Part shown: positions 6,240 to 10,856 of the stretch, one piece after another | Numbering within the stretch: position 1 is the stretch's first letter | Layout of the letters: each line of letters begins with the position of its first letter | NCBI GenBank assembly: GCA_031255425.1 | Contig: JAIRSN010000061.1 | Span: 1-10,856, forward strand | DNA: 10,856 nt | DNA from: Dysgonamonadaceae bacterium | GTDB taxonomy: Bacteria; Bacteroidota; Bacteroidia; Bacteroidales; Azobacteroidaceae | Direction of reading: 5' to 3' | The notes under the pieces: model-generated | What the model saw: only the letters and a program-made list of their open reading frames with translations | Told to the model about the DNA's origin: nothing | Databases searched by the model: none | Made by a program: the position numbers and the translations under genes

Positions 6240-7544
6240 ATGAAAACACAGCATTTATTCCTTCGTTATTTTCTTATTTTGATTACATTCGGTTGCACAA
6301 CTCATCTGGCAGCACAGCCCGGGGAGACATTTATCAAAGTCAATGTAGCACCCGACCGTCTCGACTGGCTTTATAAAGCAGGGGAACCGGTAACGTTTGA
6401 TATTTCCGTCACAAAAAACGACGTTTGCCTGAAGAACATCGAAGTACGGTATGAACTGTCGGAAGACATGATGGATCCGCTGAAAAAAGAGACCGTTACC
6501 CTGAAAGACGGACGGCTGTCCGTTAACGCCGGCAGCCTGAAAAAGCCCGGCTTCCTCCGTTGCAGCGTATTCGTTATGTACGACGGGAAAGAATACGTCG
6601 GCCGTGCCACCGCCGGATTCGATCCGGAAAAGATACAGCCGACCGTCGGTTATCCTTCCGATTTTGTTTCGTTCTGGGAAGCCGCCATCAGCGAAAACGC
6701 CAAGATTCCGATGGCACCGGTTGTCACGTTGTTGCCGGAACGGTGTACGGACAAAGTAAATGTGTATCACGTTGGGATACAAAATTACCGGCTGGGCAGC
6801 CGCATCTATGGGATATTGTGTGTGCCCAAAGCGCCCGGAAAATACCCCGCCCTGTTGAAAGTCCCCGGCGCCGGGATCCGCCCGTACAGTGGCGATCCGG
6901 GATTCGCAGCCGAGGGAGTCATCACCTTCGAAATCGGGATACACGGCATTCCGGTGAACTTGCCGGCAGGCGTTTACAACGATTTGAACAACGGCGCCCT
7001 GAATAATTACCCGGTATTTAATATGGACAACAAAGACCAGTATTTCTACAAACGGGTGTATCTGGGCTGTGTCCGTTCGGTCGACTTTATTTACAGCCTT
7101 CCCGAATTTGACGGAACCAACCTGGTGGTCACGGGAGGAAGCCAGGGAGGTGCGCTTTCGATTATAACCGCCGGGCTGGATGCGCGCGTGAAAGGATTAG
7201 CCGCCTATTATCCCGCTTTGTGCGATATGACGGGTTACCTCTACGGCCGCGCAGGAGGCTGGCCGCACGCTTTCCGGAATGTCGACAAAAACGACAAAGT
7301 TACCGCGCGGAAAATAGAAACAATCGCCTATTACGATGTCGTGAATTTTGCCCGCCAGATCAAAGTACCCGGATTTTATTCCTTCGGATACAACGATATG
7401 GTGTGTCCGCCCACCTCAATGTATTCGGCTTTCAATGTTATTTCCGCTCCCAAAACAATGTTTATTGTGGAAGAAATTGCGCATTGGACCTATCCGGAGC
7501 AATATGTAAAAGCACGGAAATGGATCAGCGCGCAACTGAAATAG
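6240..7544 (+). CDS. Secreted acetylxylan esterase-like alpha/beta hydrolase (AXE1 / cephalosporin-C deacetylase type)
   Basis: Probably removes acetyl groups from xylan or related polysaccharides outside the cytoplasm. The 434 residues begin with a signal peptide (1-25, hydrophobic core FLILITFG, cleavage likely at LAA/QPG). Cys19 follows a poor lipobox, so a lipoprotein is less likely. Residues 30-130 form an accessory beta domain (APDRLDWLYKAGEPVTF onward). The AXE1-type catalytic domain follows: DFVSFWEAA (141-149), YGILCVPKAPGKYPALLKVPGAG (190-212), the nucleophile elbow GGSQGG with Ser301, Asp386 in SFGYNDMVCPPT (381-392) and His415 in IAHWTYPEQ. It stands alone on the plus strand with its own promoter and terminator, and no SusC/SusD or glycoside hydrolase gene is nearby. 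The exact substrate cannot be fixed by sequence. Confidence 0.88.
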   Translation: MKTQHLFLRYFLILITFGCTTHLAAQPGETFIKVNVAPDRLDWLYKAGEPVTFDISVTKNDVCLKNIEVRYELSEDMMDPLKKETVTLKDGRLSVNAGSLKKPGFLRCSVFVMYDGKEYVGRATAGFDPEKIQPTVGYPSDFVSFWEAAISENAKIPMAPVVTLLPERCTDKVNVYHVGIQNYRLGSRIYGILCVPKAPGKYPALLKVPGAGIRPYSGDPGFAAEGVITFEIGIHGIPVNLPAGVYNDLNNGALNNYPVFNMDNKDQYFYKRVYLGCVRSVDFIYSLPEFDGTNLVVTGGSQGGALSIITAGLDARVKGLAAYYPALCDMTGYLYGRAGGWPHAFRNVDKNDKVTARKIETIAYYDVVNFARQIKVPGFYSFGYNDMVCPPTSMYSAFNVISAPKTMFIVEEIAHWTYPEQYVKARKWISAQLK

Positions 7545-7592
7545 TCGTTCCGGCCTGAAAACGCTTGCCTTTAACGGGTGGCGGAAAACAGG

Positions 7593-7628
7593 AAACAGGG
7601 AGATGCCGTTTTCGGCATCTCCCTGTTT
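7593..7628 (+). terminator. Terminator of the esterase gene
   Basis: AAACAGGGAGATGCCG (7593-7608) and CGGCATCTCCCTGTTT (7613-7628) form a perfect 16-bp stem with a TTTT loop, 48 bases after the esterase stop. The stem ends in TTT and TTGTT follows. Being symmetric, it could also stop transcription from the minus strand. Confidence 0.85.
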
Positions 7629-7664
7629 GTTATGGGATTTATTCGACGATGTTGCGGGCAGTGC

Positions 7665-7692
7665 AAAAAAAAAGGTTGTCGTCCCGACAACC
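7665..7692 (-). terminator. Intrinsic terminator of the small RNA
   Basis: Read on the minus strand, GGTTGTCG (7692-7685), loop GGA, CGACAACC (7681-7674) and then nine Ts (7673-7665). This has the classic form of a rho-independent terminator. It would also catch read-through from the rlmI operon. Confidence 0.85.
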
Positions 7693-7733
7693 AATCTTCA
7701 TTGTTAACCTTAAATCTAATACCATGAAAAACA
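7665..7733 (-). ncRNA. Candidate small RNA, resembling Bacteroidales-1 RNA
   Basis: On the minus strand a -7 box (TACCTTTG, 7746-7739) is followed by about 69 transcribed bases ending in a strong terminator. Inside, TTCAT (7728-7724) can pair with ATGAA (7701-7697) across a loop containing GGTATTAGATTTAAGG. A GGTTGTCG/CGACAACC stem and nine Ts close it. There is no credible reading frame. The known Bacteroidales-1 class is described as a short RNA bounded by the Bacteroidota alternate promoter and a terminator, which fits; the assignment is from memory of that description and is tentative. It lies downstream of rlmI on the same strand, but its own promoter makes it independent. Confidence 0.55.
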
Positions 7734-7738
7734 CACTG

Positions 7739-7746
7739 CAAAGGTA
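7739..7746 (-). promoter_or_regulatory. -7 box of the small RNA
   Basis: TACCTTTG on the minus strand matches TAnnTTTG exactly. At the expected -33 distance only a loose TGTTTT (7768-7763) is seen. That segment is part of an inverted repeat, TATGTT ATAA AACATA (7755-7770), which could be an operator. The AT-rich DNA between here and rlmI (7771-7820) holds only a weak AAACAC/GTGTTT hairpin (7777-7797). Confidence 0.6.
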
Positions 7747-7820
7747 ATAGATTATATGTTATAAAACATAATTTCAAAACACAATTTCTTCGTGTTTAAT
7801 TAAATTTAACCTTTATATGA

Positions 7821-9008
7821 TTATTCGACGGATAGAATTAATCCTTTAAGATATTCACCTTCGGGGTGATATATATTGATGGGATGATCTGCCGGCTGGG
7901 CAAGCTGATGCAGTATCTTTACCTTTCTTCCGGACTGCGCCGCCGCACTGAACACCGCCAACCGGAAATCGTTTTTGGTAACTACCTGCGAACAGGAAAA
8001 GGTGAAGAGGATTCCTCCCGGTTTTATCTTTTCAAAAGCAATGGCGTTCAGTTTGCGATAGCCCTGCAAAGCGTTTTTCAGCACATTCCGGTGTTTGGCA
8101 AATGCCGGCGGGTCCAGGACGATCAAATCGTAGCGGTCTCCCATTTTTTCCAGGTATTTGAATGCATCTTCCGCAAAAGACTGGTGGCGGGGATCGCCGG
8201 GGAAATTCAACCGTACATTTTCGTCCGCCAGGGCAACCGCTTTGGGCGAACTGTCGACCGAATGTACGAGTTGGGCGCCTCCACGCAGGGCGTAACAGGA
8301 AAATCCGCCGGTGTAACAGAACATATTCAACACGCTTTTCCCCTCGGAATACCGTTCCAGTAAGCTGCGGTTGTCTCGCTGGTCGATGAAAAACCCGGTT
8401 TTCTGTCCTTTCTCCCAATCCACGCGGAACGTCAACCCGTTTTCGACCGCGACGCCCGGAGTGTCCGGTCCGCCGGTTAAGTAGCCGTTTTCGGCATCCA
8501 ACCCGGCTTTGAACGGCAACGTGGTTTCCGATTTGTAATAGATGTTTTGAATGGAATGACCCATAACGTCCTGCAAGGCTTCGGCAAGTTCGTTTCTCAC
8601 GATGTGCATCCCCGGCGAATGGGCTTGTATAACTGCCGTGCCGGCATAAATATCGACGATTAATCCGGGCAGGAAATCCCCTTCGCCGTGAACCAGCCGG
8701 TAGATATTGTTTGCGGCGCTTCCGGTAAAACCGGCTTGCCGGCGCAACCGGCAGGCGGCCTCCAAGCGCTTTTTCCAGAACGTTTTGTCGATCGTTTCTT
8801 TTTCAAAACTGAGGATACGGACGGCAATGGATCCTATCTGGCAATGCCCGGTGGCTAAAAAATGGCCTTCGGAATCGTATACTTCGACGATTTCTCCTTC
8901 CTCCGGAACGCCTTCGATGCGGTGAATGGCGCCGGAAAACACCCACGGATGGAAACGCTTCAGCGATTCCTCTTTCCCCCGATTTAAATAGACTCTTTTA
9001 CAGGACAT
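7821..9008 (-). CDS. rlmI: 23S rRNA cytosine-5 methyltransferase, RlmI type
   Basis: Class I SAM-dependent methyltransferase of the RlmI family; E. coli RlmI makes m5C1962 in 23S rRNA. From the chosen start the product is 395 residues, against 396 in E. coli. Residues 1-70 are a PUA RNA-binding domain (RGKEESLKRFHPWVFSGAI). An EEHEE-like linker region follows, with LPGLIVDIY (113-121), then the methyltransferase: EKGQKTGFFIDQRDNR (199-214), SAM-binding NMFCYTGGFSCYAL (228-241), VDSSP (251-255), LDPPAFAK (298-305) and FTFSCS (335-340) with a Cys near the active site. The frame stays open to 9092, but residues there only shadow the exonuclease's conserved end, so the ATG at 9008 is preferred. 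It overlaps the exonuclease gene by 25 bases and is the last gene of that operon. Confidence 0.9.
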   Translation of the reverse strand: MSCKRVYLNRGKEESLKRFHPWVFSGAIHRIEGVPEEGEIVEVYDSEGHFLATGHCQIGSIAVRILSFEKETIDKTFWKKRLEAACRLRRQAGFTGSAANNIYRLVHGEGDFLPGLIVDIYAGTAVIQAHSPGMHIVRNELAEALQDVMGHSIQNIYYKSETTLPFKAGLDAENGYLTGGPDTPGVAVENGLTFRVDWEKGQKTGFFIDQRDNRSLLERYSEGKSVLNMFCYTGGFSCYALRGGAQLVHSVDSSPKAVALADENVRLNFPGDPRHQSFAEDAFKYLEKMGDRYDLIVLDPPAFAKHRNVLKNALQGYRKLNAIAFEKIKPGGILFTFSCSQVVTKNDFRLAVFSAAAQSGRKVKILHQLAQPADHPINIYHPEGEYLKGLILSVE

Positions 9009-9565
9009 AGTTTCTCGTATATTTTCAGGCAAGCCCAAGCGTCCAAAGCGGCGTATTTCTTTTGGCTCTCTGTCAGTTCTTCTGCTTCCCAATTGGTTAG
9101 CCGTTGTTTTTTGGATATTCTTTTATTGAAAAGAAGGGCGTATATTTTTTGCAGGCTGATGTCTTTGATGCCGTGTTGAAGCACGATTTTCTGCAAATCG
9201 ACGAATCCTTCCGGCATAAACTTCATCTTCCGCCGTATGGATTGGAAATCGTCCCGTAAGGACAGTCCGATTTTCAATGTTTTCGGGTCGGACAGGAAGC
9301 GGATAAGCGCCGGTGACGGGTCTTTTTTGTTCAGCCGGAACAAAAAACAGGTGTCGGCGGTAGACAACTGGATCAGCGCGACGCCATTCGCATGGCCTTT
9401 CCGGAAGCAGGGACGGGTTTCCGTATCAAACCCAAGCATTTCGAACTTGGATAAATAGTCTACCGCTTCTTTTGTTTCCTCTTCCGTCTTCACTTCGCGT
9501 ATCTGACCCGCAAATTCTTCTATCGGAAATAATGAGATTTCTTCTTTTGTAATTGTTTTTTCCAA
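8984..9565 (-). CDS. 3'-5' exonuclease, DEDDy type (WRN/RNase D-like)
   Basis: A 193-residue single-domain exonuclease that would remove nucleotides from the 3' end of DNA or RNA with two metal ions. All three Exo motifs are visible: Exo I MLGFDTETRP (Asp47, Glu49), Exo II KIGLSLRDDFQSI (Asp106), and Exo III KKYAALDAWACLKIY with Tyr171 and Asp175, which makes it DEDDy. The stretch ISLQKIYALLFNKRISKKQRLTNWEAEELTESQ (136-168) closely resembles the Werner-type exonuclease. There is no HRDC domain and no helicase. The start is TTG at 9565, since no nearby in-frame ATG exists before the catalytic core and the leader MEKTITKEEISLFP fits family members. It sits 6 bases after the DUF5063 stop and overlaps rlmI. 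Whether the substrate is DNA or RNA is open; the rlmI neighbour hints at RNA. Confidence 0.9.
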   Translation of the reverse strand: MEKTITKEEISLFPIEEFAGQIREVKTEEETKEAVDYLSKFEMLGFDTETRPCFRKGHANGVALIQLSTADTCFLFRLNKKDPSPALIRFLSDPKTLKIGLSLRDDFQSIRRKMKFMPEGFVDLQKIVLQHGIKDISLQKIYALLFNKRISKKQRLTNWEAEELTESQKKYAALDAWACLKIYEKLCPVKESI

Positions 9566-9571
9566 AGTACC

Positions 9572-10090
9572 TTATTCTTCAATTTCTAATCCATATTTAA
9601 TATAATGAAATGCTCTCAGTGCATTTACCAGTCGTTGTCCCCAATATTTTTTGAAATTATCTATACATAAAATTAAGGAATCGTTCATCGTTTCTTTCTG
9701 TCCGTTTTTGAAAACGGCAATAAAATTCCCCAGGTCCTGGTATATATCGGCAAGATCTTCCGAGATTTTCACCGCGACCGGCGAATCGCTCAACTTAATA
9801 TCCGGATGAAACGTTTCCAGGTACAAGTTGTCGTTGTCCAGCAGCCTGCCGATATTGTTTTCCACCTGGGAATACAAGTTTTCGTCCACTTTTGTTTCCA
9901 GAAAGGAATTGTAATCTTCCTTTACTTCCGGAATAATGGAAACTTTAAGATACAGAAGTGGTAATACTTTGGTCATATTATCCACAAATGTTTTCTTATC
10001 GCTGTCCCCGACCTTTTCTACAAAGGCGCAATACTCTAATGCAACTCTTGCGAAATCAATGGTATATGTTGAAAATACGACGTCTTCCAT
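9572..10090 (-). CDS. DUF5063 domain-containing protein
   Basis: A 172-residue, mostly alpha-helical, acidic soluble protein with no signal peptide or membrane segment. Recognisable features of the family are the N-terminal FARVALEYCAFVEK (14-27), NMTKVLPLLYLKVSII (38-53), EDLADIYQDLGNFIAVFKNG (110-129) and the C-terminal FKKYWGQRLVNALRAFHYIKYG (147-168). No catalytic motif stands out and no function is established to my knowledge. It is the first gene of the operon with the exonuclease and rlmI, an arrangement I have seen as common in Bacteroidales, which suggests a link to nucleic-acid processing (inference). The ATG at 10090 lies about 40 bases after the predicted transcription start. Confidence 0.85.
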   Translation of the reverse strand: MEDVVFSTYTIDFARVALEYCAFVEKVGDSDKKTFVDNMTKVLPLLYLKVSIIPEVKEDYNSFLETKVDENLYSQVENNIGRLLDNDNLYLETFHPDIKLSDSPVAVKISEDLADIYQDLGNFIAVFKNGQKETMNDSLILCIDNFKKYWGQRLVNALRAFHYIKYGLEIEE

Positions 10091-10124
10091 CTCTTTTTCT
10101 TTTTTTGAAATTTGGTAGTTGCTG

Positions 10125-10155
10125 CAAATGTACGATAAAAGGAATTATTTTCAAA
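10125..10155 (-). promoter_or_regulatory. Promoter of the DUF5063-exonuclease-rlmI operon
   Basis: On the minus strand TTTG (10155-10152), a 19-base spacer and TACATTTG (10132-10125) match the Bacteroidota consensus closely. The 39-bp dispersed repeat ends only three bases upstream of the -33 box. Confidence 0.8.
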
Positions 10156-10158
10156 AGA

Positions 10159-10197
10159 GGCGGCGGACACGCAGTGTCTTTTATATTTTAAAGGAGT
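10159..10197 (-). repeat. 39-bp dispersed repeat, copy upstream of DUF5063
   Basis: Identical to 6109-6147 in inverted orientation, 39 of 39 bases. The core 25 bases lie at 10166-10190, with the small palindrome GACAC GCA GTGTC at 10166-10178. Relative to the gene it precedes, it has the same direction as the esterase copy. Confidence 0.85.
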
Positions 10198-10209
10198 TCG
10201 GCATATCGG

Positions 10210-10228
10210 CTTGGCTGCGGCAGCCAAG
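10210..10228. repeat. Perfect palindrome between two repeat copies
   Basis: CTTGGCTG (10210-10217), CGG, CAGCCAAG (10221-10228) forms an 8-bp hairpin between the repeat copies at 10159-10197 and 10281-10315. No T-run follows on either strand. The rest of the gap (10229-10280) shows nothing recognisable. Confidence 0.55.
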
Positions 10229-10280
10229 GGACGCAATCCCTAAAAATCTCATTTCCACCTGATTTTAATAACAAAACAAC

Positions 10281-10315
10281 CGCAGTAGGCAGGCGCAGCC
10301 GCTTTTATATTTTTA
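10281..10315 (-). repeat. Diverged repeat copy overlapping the DUF6261 stop codon
   Basis: CGCAGTAG (10281-10288), then 13 extra bases, then CTTTTATATTTTTA (10302-10315). The same two blocks lie directly together in the copy at 5901-5921. The last three bases (10313-10315) supply the TAA stop of the DUF6261 gene on the minus strand. Confidence 0.55.
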
Positions 10316-10708
10316 TGAAGCAATAAGATTGGGCAGTAGCACAAAGACATTGCAGGCTTTCTTTCCGATCAGGTTGCGGAACGACTTGAGAAGGTTTTGT
10401 ATCGAAACAGCGGCGTCGACCACCGCCGGATCGGGGTGGTGAAGCAGGGAACGGATGGCGATGCTGAGCCCGGCGAGGGCGCGGTCGCGCCGGCGGTCTG
10501 CGGCGGCGATTTGTTTGGTGTAATCACTTTTAATCAAGGGATCGACCAATGATTTTTCGACGCCGAGAAGCTGATTGAACGCCGGCATCAACGACGACAC
10601 GATGTCCGCAACTGCGGGATGCCTTTCCAGCAACGTCTTTACGTTAGCCAAGAATTGATAATGTTCTTCATTGCGGGCATGATACAAATAAAAAGGTGTA
10701 ATCTTCAT
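10313..10708 (-). CDS. DUF6261 family protein, C-terminally shortened
   Basis: A 131-residue helical protein matching the first half of the Bacteroidales DUF6261 family, which is often multi-copy and from memory is about 230-260 residues long. Landmarks are the N-terminal ARNEEHYQFL (11-20), the conserved IKSDYTKQIAAADRRRDRALAGL (59-81) and HHPDPAVVDAAVSI (90-103), which correspond to the alternating helices of the family. The C-terminal half is missing: the frame ends soon after KSFRNLIGKK, at a TAA that lies within the dispersed repeat copy at 10281-10315. The 220 bases downstream are too short to hold the lost part. It may be a degraded paralogue or a working short form. The ATG is preceded by AGAAGAAAA, a weak ribosome site, and no consensus promoter is seen. 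Function of the family is unknown. Confidence 0.65.
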   Translation of the reverse strand: MKITPFYLYHARNEEHYQFLANVKTLLERHPAVADIVSSLMPAFNQLLGVEKSLVDPLIKSDYTKQIAAADRRRDRALAGLSIAIRSLLHHPDPAVVDAAVSIQNLLKSFRNLIGKKACNVFVLLPNLIAS

Positions 10709-10790
10709 TTTTCTTCTACTGTTTACTAATTAATTATTCATCATTCTATCTCCAAATACTTTAGGTAGTATAAAAATTTTATTTATAAGA

Positions 10791-10856
10791 CTTCCTAACA
10801 TTTTAGGAAGCTAAAAAAACTTCGTCGACGCGTTTCCTAATGCATTAGGAAGCTAA
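10791..10856. repeat. Two hairpins with a 42-base period at the window edge
   Basis: CTTCCTAA CATT TTAGGAAG (10791-10810) and the fully symmetric TTCCTAATG CATTAGGAA (10834-10851) are both followed by CTAA. TTCCTAA and TTAGGAAGCTAA each recur exactly 42 bases apart. Between them lies another palindrome, CGTCGACG (10823-10830). The stretch 10709-10790 is AT-rich with a weak ATACT/AGTAT stem (10756-10771) and otherwise shows nothing. The array may go on beyond the window. Confidence 0.6.

Noticed and set aside
7724..7747. Seven-codon plus-strand peptide MKNTLQR
   Set aside because: It lies antisense to the start of the small RNA, and the ATG and TAA are explained by the -7 box and the RNA sequence on the other strand. 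No downstream gene would be controlled by it.
9009..9092. 28-residue N-terminal extension of RlmI
   Set aside because: It would overlap the exonuclease gene by 109 bases, and the extra residues are a frame shadow of the conserved Exo III region. The ATG at 9008 gives the normal family length.
10091..10312. Remnant of the missing DUF6261 C-terminal half downstream of its stop
   Set aside because: The space is taken by repeat copies, a palindrome and the DUF5063 promoter, and no frame continues the family pattern.
10791..10856. CRISPR array
   Set aside because: Only two units are visible, the shared part is about 23 bases with a 4-base variable loop in its middle, the spacer is only about 19 bases, and no cas gene is present.

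Overview
The window looks like a chromosomal segment from a member of the order Bacteroidales (phylum Bacteroidota). The evidence is the protein families (a SecG/LptE/sigma-54 activator gene block, DUF3467, DUF5063, DUF6261, fused ThrA), promoters of the Bacteroidota type (TTTG, about 19 bases, TAnnTTTG) and weak Shine-Dalgarno sequences. No phage, integrase, tRNA, rRNA or convincing CRISPR array is visible. Species cannot be named from this sequence.

Layout. Positions 1-138 hold a cluster of small hairpins and a minus-strand terminator. Positions 161-5828 are a tightly packed minus-strand gene block, in transcription order: DUF3467 protein, thrA (aspartokinase/homoserine dehydrogenase), a sigma-54-dependent activator, lptE, a TPR-like hypothetical protein and secG. 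Gaps are 3 to 43 bases and one pair of genes overlaps, so one transcript ending at the terminator at 87-138 is likely. It would join amino-acid synthesis (Asp to Thr/Met) with outer-membrane LPS assembly and protein export.

Positions 5829-6239 carry no convincing gene. They contain a 244-base element with 25-base inverted ends and a run of nested hairpins, followed by a textbook promoter for a secreted acetylxylan-esterase-like hydrolase (6240-7544, plus strand). After it come a 16-bp perfect terminator hairpin and, on the minus strand, a candidate small RNA of about 70 nt with its own -7 box and terminator, resembling the Bacteroidales-1 RNA class. Positions 7821-10090 are a second minus-strand operon: DUF5063 protein, a WRN/RNase D-like 3'-5' exonuclease and an RlmI-type 23S rRNA cytosine methyltransferase, driven by a clear promoter at 10125-10155.

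The right end has a shortened DUF6261 protein whose stop codon lies inside a copy of the dispersed repeat, then AT-rich DNA and two hairpins spaced 42 bases apart that run into the window edge.

The most unusual content is non-coding. A repeat motif occurs at four sites. Two of the copies form a 39-bp perfect inverted repeat 4 kb apart. All copies point the same way relative to the next downstream gene, and three lie just upstream of a promoter or promoter-like box.
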